Assembly: GCF_014645355.1 (NCBI RefSeq)
Contig: NZ_BMLS01000004.1
Span: 1-64,000 of the forward strand
Direction: 5' to 3'
Length of the DNA stretch: 64,000 bases
Origin: Bowmanella pacifica
Lineage (GTDB): Bacteria > Pseudomonadota > Gammaproteobacteria > Enterobacterales > Alteromonadaceae
Shown here piece by piece: positions 1 through 9,540 of this stretch (positions within the stretch are counted from its first letter, which is position 1; the number at the start of each line of letters is the position of its first letter). The position numbers and the translations under genes were made by a program. The notes below the pieces were generated by a model. The model was not told where the DNA came from. It searched no databases and saw nothing but the letters and a program-made list of their open reading frames with translations.

Positions 1-61
1 CGTTGCTTGCCTTTCCTTGAATCCTTCTGCCTTCCTGGCCTGGCGGGCTACCCCGTCGAAG
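1..61 (-). other. Probable 5' leader of an rRNA operon running out of the window
   Basis: This is the stretch directly downstream, on the minus strand, of the rRNA-type promoter at 62-97. It contains no plausible gene. By position it should be the start of the transcribed leader that precedes 16S rRNA, but no rRNA sequence itself lies inside the window, so this is inferred from the promoter only. Confidence 0.5.
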
Positions 62-97
62 TGGTGCGCATTCTAGAGATTTCCGCTCAGCCGTCAA
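62..97 (-). promoter_or_regulatory. rRNA operon P1-type sigma-70 promoter, leftward
   Basis: On the minus strand a -35 TTGACG (92-97) is followed after 16 nt by a -10 TAGAAT (70-75) and the GC-rich discriminator GCGCACC. This arrangement (16-nt spacer plus GCGCACC) is characteristic of stringently controlled rrn P1 promoters in gammaproteobacteria. Transcription should start near 62 and run left. Upstream DNA (about 98-180) is strongly A/T-rich, as expected for an UP element. That an rRNA operon follows outside the window is inferred. Confidence 0.75.
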
Positions 98-262
98 CAG
101 GTTTTTTCATATTTCTTAATTTTTGTTGTTCAACCGATTATTTTCCACTCAATCGGCTATTTTTTGTTTTGTTTTGTTTATTTCTTGTTACTCTTGAACT
201 CCTTTTCCGTACGAGAGTCCCATTAGAGACTTAGTCGTTTTGACACCTTCGGAAGTCTGTTC

Positions 263-1024
263 ATGAAGAAAATACTATGTTCGGTATTGTTATTAGCCAC
301 GACAGGGACGATGGCAGTAGCAACAGAAACCACCGAGACAAATAAGAAGAACAGGGAAACAGTAGAGTTTATCCAGAGACAAGTGGCACAGAACATGTCT
401 ATCGGCCGCGCGGTCAAAAGCATTGTTAGTCATTATCCTCAGGATGTTGAGATAGTCGTGGGCACAGCCCTTGATCTGTATCCTGATCAATACAAGGAAG
501 TCATTCATGCTGCGATTGCTGCGCAACCGGCTTTAACAGAAGACGTTGTGCGTATCGCTTTGGAAAAAGGCATAACCAGCTGCACTGATATAGTAGAAAC
601 TGCCATTAATGCCGAACCCAGCTATGTAGACTTTGTTGCGAGTGCAGCTGTCTATTCAACGCCTGAAGAATTAGATGACATAGTTAGGGTTGCAGTTGTC
701 ACCGAGCCAAACTCTGCAGATGCTATCGTTCGTTCTGTTGCTAAAGCCCACCCTAATAAGCTGGTCGACATTATTAAGACTTCGATGGAAGCCGTCCCCT
801 TCGTTGGAGAATATATAGTAGATGCATTATTAGCGGCTTTTCCTGACAACGCAGACCAGGTGATAACCACAGCGATTCAGGAGTCTGCTTCTCATCATGA
901 GAATCTGCAGCGCATACTTGAAACAGCGCGCAGTGCAGGCTTAACAGATGAACAATTAACAGAATATGCTTTTAAGGCAGGCGCGAATGCCGAGGAAGTG
1001 GCGGCAATATTAAATAAAGATTAA
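263..1024 (+). CDS. Secreted protein made of twelve 15-residue repeats, function unknown
   Basis: The 253-residue protein starts with a signal peptide (about residues 1-20, cleavage likely after AVA). Residues 44-223 divide without a gap into twelve 15-residue units. Most begin with Pro, carry acidic residues at positions 4-6, a hydrophobic pair at 7-8 (IV, VI, II) and Ala at 10-11. This periodicity suggests a short alpha-helical solenoid. I recognise no catalytic motif and no named family. An SD-like GGAAG sits 8 nt before the ATG. The gene lies alone between the rRNA promoter and the ribosomal protein cluster and shares a bidirectional terminator with rplQ. Function is not known; a periplasmic binding or scaffold role is speculation. 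Confidence 0.85.
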   Translation: MKKILCSVLLLATTGTMAVATETTETNKKNRETVEFIQRQVAQNMSIGRAVKSIVSHYPQDVEIVVGTALDLYPDQYKEVIHAAIAAQPALTEDVVRIALEKGITSCTDIVETAINAEPSYVDFVASAAVYSTPEELDDIVRVAVVTEPNSADAIVRSVAKAHPNKLVDIIKTSMEAVPFVGEYIVDALLAAFPDNADQVITTAIQESASHHENLQRILETARSAGLTDEQLTEYAFKAGANAEEVAAILNKD

Positions 1025-1038
1025 ATAGTATAGAGAAT

Positions 1039-1067
1039 AAAAAAACCGGGCTAAGCCCGGTTTTTTT
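1039..1067. terminator. Bidirectional terminator between the repeat protein gene and rplQ
   Basis: A perfect 6-bp GC stem (CCGGGC/GCCCGG, 1046-1060) has a TAA loop and is flanked by an A-run on the left and a T-run on the right. It can therefore terminate the plus-strand gene at 263 and the minus-strand alpha operon ending with rplQ. Confidence 0.9.
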
Positions 1068-1081
1068 ATTTATCAGTCAGC

Positions 1082-1480
1082 TTATTCAGCTGCTGCTTCT
1101 TCGGTAGCTGCTTCTTCTACAACTGGACGGTCTACCAGTTCAACATATGCCATAGGGGCATTGTCACCGGTACGGAAACCACATTTCAAAATACGAATGT
1201 AGCCCCCTGGACGCTCGGTATAACGAGGACCCAGTTCATTAAACAACTTACCTACAACCTCTTTATCACCAGTGCGAGCAAAGGCCAAACGGCGATTTGC
1301 AACACTGTCTTGCTTAGCAAGTGTAATCAGAGGCTCAATAACGCGACGCAGTTCTTTCGCCTTAGGCAAAGTAGTTTTGATGATTTCGTGTTTCACCAAA
1401 GAACCTGCCATATTGCGGAACATCGCTTGACGATGGCTGCTGTTGCGATTTAACTGACGACCACTCTTACGATGGCGCAT
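1082..1480 (-). CDS. rplQ: 50S ribosomal protein L17
   Basis: L17 is a large-subunit protein near the peptide exit tunnel. The 132-residue product starts [17 protein letters not shown], the family signature, and the body is collinear with bacterial L17 (E. coli 127 residues). The C-terminus carries a short Ala/Glu-rich tail typical of gammaproteobacteria. It is the last gene of the alpha operon, 42 nt after rpoA, and is followed by a bidirectional terminator, so the operon end is well defined. Confidence 0.98.
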   Translation of the reverse strand: MRHRKSGRQLNRNSSHRQAMFRNMAGSLVKHEIIKTTLPKAKELRRVIEPLITLAKQDSVANRRLAFARTGDKEVVGKLFNELGPRYTERPGGYIRILKCGFRTGDNAPMAYVELVDRPVVEEAATEEAAAE

Positions 1481-1522
1481 GGTTCTTTCCTTCTTAACAA
1501 ATCAGTTTAACTTGCGACCTGA

Positions 1523-2512
1523 TTAGTCTTTCTCAGCAATACTCTCTGGTGGCCAGTTTTCCAGGCGCATACCCAATGAGAGTCCGCGAGAAGCGAGCAC
1601 GTCTTTGATCTCAGTCAGAGACTTCTTACCCAGGTTAGGGGTTTTGAGCAGCTCAACTTCTGTGCGCTGGACCAGGTCACCAATGTACTGGATAGCTTCT
1701 GCTTTCAAACAGTTGGCAGAACGTACCGTCAATTCCAGATCATCAACTGGACGAAGTAGAATCGGATCAAACTCCGGCTTCTCTTCTTTAGCCACTGGCT
1801 CTTTGATATCGCGCAGTTCAACGAAGGCTTCCAATTGCTCAGCTAAAATAGTAGCTGAACGACGGATGGCTTCTTCTGGGTCGATAGTGCCATTGGTTTC
1901 CATATCGATAATCAGTTTGTCCAAGTCTGTGCGTTGTTCAACACGAGCAGACTCAACACTGTATGCGATACGTTCTACAGGACTGAAAGAGGCATCCACT
2001 AACAAACGACCAATAGGTCTGTCGTCTTCTTCAGAGGTACGACGGGTAGCAGCAGGAATATAGCCACGTCCCATTTCCACCTTGATACGCATGCTGATTG
2101 AGGCTTCGCCTGTCAGCGTACAAATCTGGTGCTCTGGGTTCACAATAGTGACATCACCATCGTGCTGGATATCGCCTGCAACTACCGGGCCTGCACCAGA
2201 CTTAACCAGGGTCAAGGTGGCTTCATTCTTACCTTCGAGACGAACAGCCAGACCTTTAAGGTTCAGCAAGATCTCGATAACGTCTTCCTGGACGCCTTCC
2301 TTAGTACTGTACTCGTGCAAGACGCCGTCAATTTCTACTTCAGTCACCGCACAACCTGGCATAGATGAAAGCAGAATGCGACGCAGTGCATTTCCGAGTG
2401 TATGACCGAAACCACGCTCCAACGGCTCAAGTGTTACCTTGGCGCGGGTTTTGGATACGTTATCTATCTCGACTAACCTTGGTTTAAGGAATTCAGTTAC
2501 AGAACCCGACAT
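1523..2512 (-). CDS. rpoA: DNA-directed RNA polymerase subunit alpha
   Basis: Alpha nucleates core RNA polymerase assembly, and its C-terminal domain binds UP elements and activators. The 329 residues match the E. coli length exactly. The N-terminal assembly domain covers about residues 1-235, a flexible linker follows, and the C-terminal domain (about 250-329) keeps the DNA-binding [10 protein letters not shown] segment. It lies in the alpha operon between rpsD and rplQ, the standard order. Expression is expected to be coupled to S4 control of the operon leader. Confidence 0.99.
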   Translation of the reverse strand: MSGSVTEFLKPRLVEIDNVSKTRAKVTLEPLERGFGHTLGNALRRILLSSMPGCAVTEVEIDGVLHEYSTKEGVQEDVIEILLNLKGLAVRLEGKNEATLTLVKSGAGPVVAGDIQHDGDVTIVNPEHQICTLTGEASISMRIKVEMGRGYIPAATRRTSEEDDRPIGRLLVDASFSPVERIAYSVESARVEQRTDLDKLIIDMETNGTIDPEEAIRRSATILAEQLEAFVELRDIKEPVAKEEKPEFDPILLRPVDDLELTVRSANCLKAEAIQYIGDLVQRTEVELLKTPNLGKKSLTEIKDVLASRGLSLGMRLENWPPESIAEKD

Positions 2513-2534
2513 TGTTTCCTCTCTTTGACCTTCT

Positions 2535-3155
2535 TTACTTACTGTAAAGTTCGACGATCAGCTGTTCGTTAATTTCGGCAGACAAGTCGCTACGCTCAGG
2601 AATACGCTTGAACACGCCTTCCATCTTCTTGCTGTCCACTTCTATCCAAGTAGGCTTTTCGCGCTGATCGGCTAGCTCAAGAGCAGACACGATACGTGCT
2701 TGCTTCTTAGCTTTTTCACGAACAGACACAACGTCTTCAGCAGATACGCTAAAAGAAGGAACGTTAACAACTGTACCATTAACCATAATGGCCTTGTGAC
2801 TTACCAACTGACGCGCTTCAGAGCGAGTGCTGGCAAATCCCATGCGGTAAACCACGTTGTCAAGACGCTGCTCAAGCAATTGCAGCAGGTTTTCACCTGT
2901 GTTGCCTTTCAGACGTGCTGCTTCTTTGTAGTAGTTACGGAATTGCTTTTCCAGCACGCCGAACATACGACGAACTTTCTGCTTCTCACGCAACTGCACA
3001 CCATAATCAGACAAACGGCCACGACGGGCACCGTGCTGACCAGGCGCAGTATCAATTTTACATTTCGAGTCAATTGCTCGAACGCCACTTTTCAGGAACA
3101 GGTCTGTTCCTTCGCGGCGGCTAAGTTTGAGTTTGGGACCCAAATATCTTGCCAT
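2535..3155 (-). CDS. rpsD: 30S ribosomal protein S4
   Basis: S4 is a primary 16S rRNA-binding protein and, in E. coli, the translational repressor of the alpha operon. The 206-residue product begins [18 protein letters not shown] and has the S4 RNA-binding region around residues 95-160 ([22 protein letters not shown]). The operator it would bind is recognisable upstream of rpsM at 3944-4012, so feedback control is likely conserved here. It sits between rpsK and rpoA. Confidence 0.99.
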   Translation of the reverse strand: MARYLGPKLKLSRREGTDLFLKSGVRAIDSKCKIDTAPGQHGARRGRLSDYGVQLREKQKVRRMFGVLEKQFRNYYKEAARLKGNTGENLLQLLEQRLDNVVYRMGFASTRSEARQLVSHKAIMVNGTVVNVPSFSVSAEDVVSVREKAKKQARIVSALELADQREKPTWIEVDSKKMEGVFKRIPERSDLSAEINEQLIVELYSK

Positions 3156-3185
3156 GATCTTTCTCCAACTGTCCTAAAACGCTGC

Positions 3186-3575
3186 TTATACGCGACGTTT
3201 CTTAGGTGGACGACAACCGTTGTGAGGGATAGGAGTCACATCGGTAATGTTAGTGATACGGTAACCCGTCGCGTTCAGGGCACGGATCGCAGACTCGCGG
3301 CCTGGACCTGGACCTTTAACGAACACTTCAAGGTTCTTCAAACCGTATTCCTGGGCCGCAACACCGGCGCGCTCGGCAGCAACCTGAGCGGCGAATGGCG
3401 TAGACTTACGTGAACCACGGAAGCCTGAACCACCGGAAGTTGCCCAAGACAGGGCATTACCTTGACGGTCAGTGATAGTCACTATCGTGTTGTTGAAAGA
3501 GGCATGGATATGAGCCATACCATCAGCGACCTGGCGTTTTACGCGCTTACGAGTACGTACTGGTGCTTTTGCCAT
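3186..3575 (-). CDS. rpsK: 30S ribosomal protein S11
   Basis: S11 forms part of the small-subunit platform near the mRNA exit. The protein is 129 residues, identical in length to E. coli S11, and keeps the core segments [18 protein letters not shown] and the basic C-terminus ending PPKKRRV. It is 12 nt downstream of rpsM in the alpha operon. Confidence 0.99.
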   Translation of the reverse strand: MAKAPVRTRKRVKRQVADGMAHIHASFNNTIVTITDRQGNALSWATSGGSGFRGSRKSTPFAAQVAAERAGVAAQEYGLKNLEVFVKGPGPGRESAIRALNATGYRITNITDVTPIPHNGCRPPKKRRV

Positions 3576-3587
3576 AAATCCCCCCGC

Positions 3588-3944
3588 TTACTTCTTAATC
3601 GGCTTACGAGGACCTTTACGGGTGCGCGCATTAGTTTTAGTGCGCTGACCACGAACAGGCAAGCTGCGACGGTGGCGCATGCCACGGAAACAACCTAGGT
3701 CCATCAAACGTTTGATGCTCATTGACACTTCACGACGCAAGTCACCTTCAACAGTGAATTTGGCGACTTCGTCACGCAGTTTGTCAATTTGCGTTTCATC
3801 AAGATCTTTGATCTTGGTAGTCTCTGCAACACCAGCGGCCGCACAGATGCTCTTCGCACGTGTAGCACCGATACCGAAGATCGCTTGAACAGCGATGACG
3901 GTATGCTTGTGTTCAGGGATGTTAATGCCAGCGATACGGGCCAC
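3588..3944 (-). CDS. rpsM: 30S ribosomal protein S13, GTG start
   Basis: S13 sits in the head of the small subunit and contacts tRNA and the large subunit. The product is 118 residues beginning (V/M)[13 protein letters not shown], the usual S13 start. I place the start at the GTG at 3942-3944 because an AGGAG (3953-3957) lies 8 nt upstream. An in-frame GTG at 3951-3953 would overlap that ribosome binding site and add three residues not found in the family. GTG is also the E. coli rpsM start. It is the first gene of the alpha operon and the expected target of S4 control. Confidence 0.97.
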   Translation of the reverse strand: MARIAGINIPEHKHTVIAVQAIFGIGATRAKSICAAAGVAETTKIKDLDETQIDKLRDEVAKFTVEGDLRREVSMSIKRLMDLGCFRGMRHRRSLPVRGQRTKTNARTRKGPRKPIKK

Positions 3945-4012
3945 TAACAGCACTCCTATAGTTAAATTGTCGTCAGCCTAAAAAGCCCGCTAGGATACTT
4001 ATCCAACGACAA
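3944..4012 (-). promoter_or_regulatory. Alpha operon translational operator (S4-binding pseudoknot, Alpha_RBS type)
   Basis: The minus-strand leader before rpsM matches the arrangement of the E. coli alpha operon operator. A stem TTGTCGT/ACGACAA (4006-4012 with 3967-3973) encloses GTATCCT followed by CGGGCTTTT and is followed by TAGGAGTG and the GTG start. The GTATCCT-N-CGGGCTTTT block is nearly identical to E. coli. S4 is known to bind such a pseudoknot and trap the ribosome; that S4 does so here is inferred from this similarity. Confidence 0.8.
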
Positions 4013-4049
4013 AATTGCAAATTAAGCTCTCAAATGAGCTCAGTTTTGA

Positions 4050-4166
4050 TTAGCCTTGCCTTTGCTTATGCTTAGGGTCACTGCTACAAATCACGCGCAC
4101 AACACCGTTGCGCTTGATGATTTTGCAGTTACGGCAAATCGCTTTGACAGATGCACGAACTTTCAT
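4050..4166 (-). CDS. rpmJ: 50S ribosomal protein L36
   Basis: L36 is the smallest large-subunit protein. The 38-residue ORF starts [15 protein letters not shown] and has a zinc-ribbon set C11, C14, C27, H33, so it is the zinc-binding form. It lies 24 nt after secY and before the alpha operon leader, the standard last gene of the spc operon. In E. coli a zinc-free paralogue can replace the zinc form under zinc limitation; no paralogue lies in this window. Confidence 0.98.
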   Translation of the reverse strand: MKVRASVKAICRNCKIIKRNGVVRVICSSDPKHKQRQG

Positions 4167-4190
4167 TTCGTTACTCCGTAAATGCCAATC

Positions 4191-5510
4191 TTAGCGGCCG
4201 AAGCCTTTCAGATTGGCTTTCTTCAGAACAGACTCATATTGATGAGACATCAAATGGGTCTGGACCTGTGCCATAAAGTCCATGATTACCACAACGATAA
4301 TCAGCAAAGATGTACCGCCAAAGTAGAACTGTACGTTCCAGGCAATCATCATGAACTCGGGCACCAAACAAATAAAGGTAATGTATAAGGCACCGGCCAA
4401 AGTCAGGCGTGTCATCACTTTATCAATATAGCGAGATGTTTGCTCACCGGGACGAATTCCAGGAACAAAAGCACCGGATTTTTTCAAATTATCGGCTGTC
4501 TCACGCGGGTTGAATACCAACGCCGTGTAGAAAAAGCAGAAGAAAATGATCGCTGCTGCATACAACATGGCATGCAGAGGTTGTCCGGGTGACAGCATCA
4601 GAGACACGTCTTGCAACCAGGATAACGATTCATTCTGACCAAACCAGCTCGCCAGTGTACCTGGGAACAGGATGATACTGGAAGCAAAGATTGGTGGAAT
4701 AACGCCCGCCATGTTGACTTTCAGTGGTAAGTGGGTGCTTTGCGCCGCGAAAACCTTACGGCCTTGTTGGCGCTTAGCGTAGTTGACCACGATACGACGC
4801 TGGCCACGCTCCACGAATACCACAAAATAAGTCACTGCGATAACAATCACACCAATCAATACCAGGAACAGGAAGTTAAGATCCCCCTGTCTGGCTTGCT
4901 CCACAGTTTGACCGATAGCTGTAGGTAAACCTGCAACAATACCGGTGAAGATCAGAATGGATATACCATTACCGATACCACGCTCAGTGATTTGCTCACC
5001 CAGCCACATCAGGAACATAGTTCCTGTGACCAGGCTGACCACTGCTGTAAAGTAGAAGCCGAAACCAGGATTAATCACCAAGCCCTGCATCAAGTTTGGC
5101 AGACCGGTGGCAATGGCAATTGCCTGGAAGATAGACAACACTAAGGTAAGATACCTGGTGTACTGACTAATCTTACGACGACCCGCCTCGCCTTCTTTTT
5201 TCAACTCCGCCATCTGAGGATGAACAACCGTCAACAACTGCATGATGATGGACGCTGAAATATAGGGCATGATGCCAAGCGCCAGGATTGATGCACGTTC
5301 TAACGCACCACCGGAGAACATGTTAAACATTTCTACGATAGTACCTTTCTGCTGCTCGAATAAACTCGCCAGCACCGCCGCATCAATACCAGGAATAGGC
5401 ACGAAAGAACCAAGCCTGAATACGATAATCGCACCCAAGACAAACAACAGTCTTGATTTAAGCTCGGTCAAACCGCCTTTGGCGCCTGAATCCAATCCTG
5501 GTTTAGCCAT
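4191..5510 (-). CDS. secY: Preprotein translocase subunit SecY
   Basis: SecY forms the protein-conducting channel of the inner membrane with SecE and SecG. The 439-residue protein has the expected ten hydrophobic segments. Family blocks are present, such as FVPIPGID near residue 40, [13 protein letters not shown] near 82 and the cytoplasmic [12 protein letters not shown] near 175. It lies between rplO and rpmJ in the spc operon, 5 nt after the rplO stop, so translation is probably coupled. Confidence 0.99.
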   Translation of the reverse strand: MAKPGLDSGAKGGLTELKSRLLFVLGAIIVFRLGSFVPIPGIDAAVLASLFEQQKGTIVEMFNMFSGGALERASILALGIMPYISASIIMQLLTVVHPQMAELKKEGEAGRRKISQYTRYLTLVLSIFQAIAIATGLPNLMQGLVINPGFGFYFTAVVSLVTGTMFLMWLGEQITERGIGNGISILIFTGIVAGLPTAIGQTVEQARQGDLNFLFLVLIGVIVIAVTYFVVFVERGQRRIVVNYAKRQQGRKVFAAQSTHLPLKVNMAGVIPPIFASSIILFPGTLASWFGQNESLSWLQDVSLMLSPGQPLHAMLYAAAIIFFCFFYTALVFNPRETADNLKKSGAFVPGIRPGEQTSRYIDKVMTRLTLAGALYITFICLVPEFMMIAWNVQFYFGGTSLLIIVVVIMDFMAQVQTHLMSHQYESVLKKANLKGFGR

Positions 5511-5515
5511 TTAGC

Positions 5516-5950
5516 TTATTCCTCTACTTTACCGCCAGCAGCTTCAATAGCTTCACGGGCGCCTTTAGTTACCTTCAAGCCGTTTACAGTAACAGCGCGA
5601 GCGATGTCACCACTTTTCATTACTTTAACGTGCAGCACGTCTTTCTTAACCAGACCTGCAGCTTTTAAAGTTTCCAGTGACACTACTTCACCTTCTACCT
5701 TCGCGATTTCAGCCAACGTAACCTGATCACTAACCAGAGACTTACGTGAAGTGAAACCGAACTTAGGCAGACGGCGCTGAATAGGCATCTGACCGCCTTC
5801 GAAACCGGCACGTACGGTACCGCCAGAACGTGAAGTCTGACCTTTGTGACCACGGCCACCGGTTTTGCCCAAGCCAGAACCGATACCACGGCCCAAACGC
5901 TTGGATGATTTTTTAGCTCCAGGTGCAGGAGCAATCGTATTCAAATGCAT
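5516..5950 (-). CDS. rplO: 50S ribosomal protein L15
   Basis: L15 is a large-subunit assembly protein. The 144-residue product begins [26 protein letters not shown] and has the glycine-rich basic extension and the [15 protein letters not shown] block typical of L15. It follows rpmD after 3 nt in the spc operon. Confidence 0.98.
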   Translation of the reverse strand: MHLNTIAPAPGAKKSSKRLGRGIGSGLGKTGGRGHKGQTSRSGGTVRAGFEGGQMPIQRRLPKFGFTSRKSLVSDQVTLAEIAKVEGEVVSLETLKAAGLVKKDVLHVKVMKSGDIARAVTVNGLKVTKGAREAIEAAGGKVEE

Positions 5951-5953
5951 GAG

Positions 5954-6136
5954 TTACTCCTCAACTATCTCAACCATGTAGTTGACCTTGTTGATCATAC
6001 CGCGAACAGCAGGAGTGTCTTCCAACTCACGAACATGACCAATACGACGCAGACCCAAACCAGTCAGCGTAGCCTTGTGGCTAGGCAAACGAGCGATTGA
6101 GCTCTTGGTTTGTCTTACCTTAAGTGTCTTAGCCAT
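5954..6136 (-). CDS. rpmD: 50S ribosomal protein L30
   Basis: L30 is a 60-residue large-subunit protein (E. coli 59). It contains [17 protein letters not shown] and the [10 protein letters not shown] core typical of the family. It lies between rpsE and rplO, the conserved spc order, with short spacers of 6 and 3 nt. Confidence 0.97.
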   Translation of the reverse strand: MAKTLKVRQTKSSIARLPSHKATLTGLGLRRIGHVRELEDTPAVRGMINKVNYMVEIVEE

Positions 6137-6142
6137 GATTCA

Positions 6143-6643
6143 TTACCCCAAAATCTGTTCTACGGACAATCCACGCTTAGCCGCAACCTGCTCAGGGGAC
6201 TTCATATCCACCAGGGCATTAATAGTTGCACGCACTACGTTGATTGGGTTGGTAGAGCCGTAACATTTTGAAAGTACGTTCTGTACGCCAGCGACTTCCA
6301 GTACTGCACGCATTGCACCACCGGCAATGATACCGGTACCTTCGTGTGCAGGCTGCATGTAAACCTGAGAGCCAGAGTGACGACCCTTAATTGGGTGCTG
6401 AAGGGTAGTACCATTCAGACCCACGGTAACCAGGTTACGACGCGCTTTTTCCATCGCCTTTTGAATTGCGGAAGGAACTTCGCGAGCTTTACCGTAACCG
6501 AAGCCTACACGACCGTTGCCATCACCAACTACTGTCAGCGCGGTGAAGCTCATGATGCGTCCACCTTTAACAGTCTTGGCTACACGGTTTACGGCGATAA
6601 GCTTTTCTAACAGTTCACCGTTTTGAACTTCTACTTTAGCCAT
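6143..6643 (-). CDS. rpsE: 30S ribosomal protein S5
   Basis: S5 contributes to decoding accuracy and mRNA unwinding at the ribosome entry. The 166-residue protein matches E. coli in length. It has the N-terminal double-stranded RNA-binding domain (about residues 10-75, [20 protein letters not shown]) and the C-terminal domain with [15 protein letters not shown]. It lies in the spc operon between rplR and rpmD. Confidence 0.99.
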   Translation of the reverse strand: MAKVEVQNGELLEKLIAVNRVAKTVKGGRIMSFTALTVVGDGNGRVGFGYGKAREVPSAIQKAMEKARRNLVTVGLNGTTLQHPIKGRHSGSQVYMQPAHEGTGIIAGGAMRAVLEVAGVQNVLSKCYGSTNPINVVRATINALVDMKSPEQVAAKRGLSVEQILG

Positions 6644-6652
6644 AATCTACTC

Positions 6653-7006
6653 CTAGAACTGAAGACCTGCTTCGCGAGCAGCATCAGCCAATGCCTTCAC
6701 TCGACCGTGATACTTAAAACCGCTGCGATCGAAAGACACTTCAGTAATGCCTTTTTCAATTGCGCGTTGTGCGATCACTTTGCCCACTGCAGTAGCAGCA
6801 TCTGCATTACCTGTTACTTTCAGGTCTTTACGCAGATCGGCTTCAACAGTAGAGGCAGCCGCCAGCACTTCTGAGCCATTAGCGGCAATCAGCTGTGCAT
6901 AGATGTGACGGGGAGTACGGTGTACTACCAGGCGGGTTGCGCCCAGTTCACTGATCTTTTTGCGAGCGCGAGTCGCGCGGCGCAAACGAGCTGTTTTCTT
7001 ATCCAT
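6653..7006 (-). CDS. rplR: 50S ribosomal protein L18
   Basis: L18 binds 5S rRNA and brings it into the large subunit. The 117-residue product has the basic N-terminus ([12 protein letters not shown]), the [14 protein letters not shown] strand and the terminal [21 protein letters not shown] block characteristic of L18. Length equals E. coli L18. It follows rplF by 12 nt. Confidence 0.99.
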   Translation of the reverse strand: MDKKTARLRRATRARKKISELGATRLVVHRTPRHIYAQLIAANGSEVLAAASTVEADLRKDLKVTGNADAATAVGKVIAQRAIEKGITEVSFDRSGFKYHGRVKALADAAREAGLQF

Positions 7007-7018
7007 CGTATCAACCCC

Positions 7019-7552
7019 TTACTTTTTCTTGGCTTCTTTACGACGCACAACTTCATCGGCGTAACGAACACCTTTGCCTTTGTAAGGCTCTGGTGGACGG
7101 TATCCACGGATGTTAGCTGCAACCTGACCTACTTGCTGCTTATCAGCGCCTTTAACGACGATTTCAGTCTGAGTAGGAGTCTCTACGCTAACGCCAGCAG
7201 GCATTTCGTAGACTACGGGGTGAGAGAAACCCAGTGTCAGGTTCAGTTTGCTACCTTGTGCCTGAGCACGGTAACCAACACCTTGCAACTGCAGTTTTTT
7301 CTCGAAACCGTTGGTGACGCCGATCATCATGGCATTCAGCAGTGCGCGAGCAGTACCAGCCTGAGCCCAACCGTCTACAGCGCCTTCACGAGGCTGTGCT
7401 TTCAGATTGTTCTCTTCTTTAACTACTTCAACTGCACCGTTGAACTCACGGCTCAGCGTGCCGTTTTTACCTTTCAGTGTGACAACCTGACCTGCGATAG
7501 TAACTTCTACGCCGGCCTGAATCTCAACTGGGGCTTTTGCTACACGTGACAT
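7019..7552 (-). CDS. rplF: 50S ribosomal protein L6
   Basis: L6 lies near the factor-binding site of the large subunit. The 177-residue protein has the two repeated L6 folds, with the diagnostic C-terminal [14 protein letters not shown] segment. It sits between rpsH and rplR in the spc operon. Confidence 0.99.
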   Translation of the reverse strand: MSRVAKAPVEIQAGVEVTIAGQVVTLKGKNGTLSREFNGAVEVVKEENNLKAQPREGAVDGWAQAGTARALLNAMMIGVTNGFEKKLQLQGVGYRAQAQGSKLNLTLGFSHPVVYEMPAGVSVETPTQTEIVVKGADKQQVGQVAANIRGYRPPEPYKGKGVRYADEVVRRKEAKKK

Positions 7553-7566
7553 CGAATAATCCTCCG

Positions 7567-7959
7567 TTACGCTACATAGCCGATGACTTCGCCACCCATG
7601 CCAGCTTTACGCGCAGCACGGTCAGTCATCACGCCCTTGGACGTTGAAACAATAGCGATACCCAGACCACCCATTACTTTTGGCAGCTCATCTTTTTTCT
7701 TATAGATGCGCAGACCAGGGCGGCTGACACGCTCGATAGTTTCAATCACTTTCTTACCTTCGAAGTACTTCAACGTAACTTCAAGGGTAGGCTTAACGTC
7801 ACCAGATGCCTGGAAGTCAGCAATGTAACCTTCTTCTTTCAGAACCTTAGCAATCGCAACACGCAGCTTAGAGGACGGCATAGTGACAGACACTTTGCTG
7901 GCCAGCTGACCGTTACGGATGCGGGTGAACATATCCGCGATAGGATCTTGCATACTCAT
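7567..7959 (-). CDS. rpsH: 30S ribosomal protein S8
   Basis: S8 is a primary 16S rRNA binder and, in E. coli, the repressor of the spc operon acting near the rplE start. The protein is 130 residues, as in E. coli, starting [18 protein letters not shown] and ending with [10 protein letters not shown] could not identify an S8-binding helix around the 16-nt rplX-rplE junction by eye. Confidence 0.99.
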   Translation of the reverse strand: MSMQDPIADMFTRIRNGQLASKVSVTMPSSKLRVAIAKVLKEEGYIADFQASGDVKPTLEVTLKYFEGKKVIETIERVSRPGLRIYKKKDELPKVMGGLGIAIVSTSKGVMTDRAARKAGMGGEVIGYVA

Positions 7960-7971
7960 ATTAGCTACTCC

Positions 7972-8277
7972 TTACCAACTGGCTTTCTTCAGACCAGGGA
8001 CTTCACCACGCATGGCGGCCTCACGCAGTTTGATACGGCTCAGGCCGAACTTGCGCAGGAAACCATGAGGACGGCCAGTAATACGGCAACGGTTATGTTG
8101 ACGTGTACGAGCAGAGTCACGAGGTAATGATTGCAGCTTGAGCACAGCGTCCCAACGCTCTTCATCAGAAGAGTTCACACTGCTGATAATGGCTTTCAGC
8201 TCAGCACGTTTAGTGGCGTGCTTGGCTACCAGCTTGGCGCGCTTTACTTCACGCGCTTTCATTGATTGTTTTGCCAT
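7972..8277 (-). CDS. rpsN: 30S ribosomal protein S14 (zinc-free type)
   Basis: S14 belongs to the small-subunit head. The 101-residue form begins [13 protein letters not shown] and contains [24 protein letters not shown]. It lacks the CxxC pairs of the short zinc-binding form, so it is the long zinc-free type normal for gammaproteobacteria. It follows rplE by 11 nt. Confidence 0.99.
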   Translation of the reverse strand: MAKQSMKAREVKRAKLVAKHATKRAELKAIISSVNSSDEERWDAVLKLQSLPRDSARTRQHNRCRITGRPHGFLRKFGLSRIKLREAAMRGEVPGLKKASW

Positions 8278-8288
8278 AACCCTACACC

Positions 8289-8828
8289 TTATTTCTTGAA
8301 TGGGAAGTTAAAAGCAGCCAGCAGAGCGCGACCTTCCTCATCCGTATTGGCACTAGTAGTGATAGTAATATCCATACCACGTACCTTATCAACTTTATCA
8401 AAGTCGATTTCGGGGAAGATAATTTGCTCGCGAACACCCATGCTATAGTTTCCACGGCCATCGAATGATTTAGCATTCAGACCACGGAAGTCACGGACAC
8501 GTGGGATAGCGATTGAAATCAAACGCTCCAAGAATTCCCACATACGCTCGCCACGTAGGGTTACTTTACAGCCAATCGGATAACCTTCACGGATTTTAAA
8601 ACCCGCAACGGATTTGCGTGCAACGGTAACAACAGGCTTCTGGCCAGCAATTGCCTGCATATCGGCAGTTGCGTTTTCCAGAATCTTTTTATCCGCTACA
8701 GCTTCACCCAAACCCATGTTTAAGGTGATTTTTTCAATCCGAGGGACTTGCATGACGCTTTTGTAACCGAACTGCTTAGCAAGTTCTGCCACTACTGTTT
8801 CTTTATAGAAATCATGCAGTTTCGCCAT
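8289..8828 (-). CDS. rplE: 50S ribosomal protein L5
   Basis: L5 binds 5S rRNA in the central protuberance. I start it at the ATG at 8828 ([10 protein letters not shown], 179 residues as in E. coli) because GGAGAG lies about 5 nt upstream; the ORF is open four codons further but without support. The core [20 protein letters not shown] and the C-terminal [20 protein letters not shown] match the family. Confidence 0.98.
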   Translation of the reverse strand: MAKLHDFYKETVVAELAKQFGYKSVMQVPRIEKITLNMGLGEAVADKKILENATADMQAIAGQKPVVTVARKSVAGFKIREGYPIGCKVTLRGERMWEFLERLISIAIPRVRDFRGLNAKSFDGRGNYSMGVREQIIFPEIDFDKVDKVRGMDITITTSANTDEEGRALLAAFNFPFKK

Positions 8829-8844
8829 CGTACTCTCCAATTAA

Positions 8845-9159
8845 TTAAACCAGTTCACCGTTTGACTTGAAGAAACGTACTTTCTTCTCGTCTTCAAAAC
8901 GGAAACCGACGCGATCAGCTTTACCCGTTTTAGGGTTCAGGATCGCTACATTCGATACGTGAATTGATGCTTCTTTCTCAACGATGCCACCAGCAACACC
9001 TAACTGAGGGTTAGGCTTCTGGTGTTTCTTCATCACATTCACACCTTCTACTACCAGACGGTCAGACTCAACCAGCACTTTCAGGACTTTGCCTGTTTTG
9101 CCTTTGTCTTTACCGGCCAATACGACAACTTCATCATCACGACGAATTTTTCTTGCCAT
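8845..9159 (-). CDS. rplX: 50S ribosomal protein L24
   Basis: L24 is an assembly initiator of the large subunit. The 104-residue product (same as E. coli) has a KOW-type N-terminus ([18 protein letters not shown]) and the [13 protein letters not shown] block. It lies between rplN and rplE. Confidence 0.99.
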   Translation of the reverse strand: MARKIRRDDEVVVLAGKDKGKTGKVLKVLVESDRLVVEGVNVMKKHQKPNPQLGVAGGIVEKEASIHVSNVAILNPKTGKADRVGFRFEDEKKVRFFKSNGELV

Positions 9160-9171
9160 TATCGTGACTCC

Positions 9172-9540
9172 TTATAGTACCTCTGGGGCCAGTGAGATGA
9201 TCTTCATGAATTTATCTCCACGAAGCTCACGGGTTACCGGACCAAAGATACGCGTACCAATAGGTTGCTTGTTGTTGTTCAGCAACACGGCTGCGTTGCT
9301 GTCGAAACGGATCAAAGAACCGTCAGGACGACGAACGCCTTTTCTAGTACGCACCACCACTGCATTCAGTACGTCACCTTTTTTTACTTTACCGCGAGGA
9401 ATTGCTTCCTTGACGGTAACCTTGATGATGTCACCGATATGTGCATAACGGCGATGCGAGCCACCAAGAACCTTAATACACATTACCCTGCGAGCGCCGG
9501 AGTTATCGGCAACATCCAGGCTAGTTTGCATTTGGATCAT
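9172..9540 (-). CDS. rplN: 50S ribosomal protein L14, first gene of the spc operon
   Basis: L14 lies at the subunit interface of the large subunit. The 122-residue protein starts [28 protein letters not shown], the near-invariant family N-terminus. It is the first gene of the spc operon here. The S10 operon (rpsJ to rpsQ) that normally lies directly upstream is missing; the next gene upstream is an unrelated lipoprotein. The operon therefore needs its own promoter in 9541-9660, where I cannot assign boxes with confidence. Confidence 0.99.
   Translation of the reverse strand: MIQMQTSLDVADNSGARRVMCIKVLGGSHRRYAHIGDIIKVTVKEAIPRGKVKKGDVLNAVVVRTRKGVRRPDGSLIRFDSNAAVLLNNNKQPIGTRIFGPVTRELRGDKFMKIISLAPEVL

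Noticed and set aside
134-166. Hairpin CCGATT/AATCGG followed by a T-run, looks like a plus-strand terminator
   Set aside because: No plus-strand gene lies before it, and it sits in the A/T-rich region upstream of a leftward rRNA promoter. The 11-nt loop and 6-bp AT-containing stem are weak.
2700-3413. 237-codon plus-strand open frame over rpsD and rpsK
   Set aside because: Antisense to two strongly conserved ribosomal protein genes, with no ribosome binding site or family resemblance.
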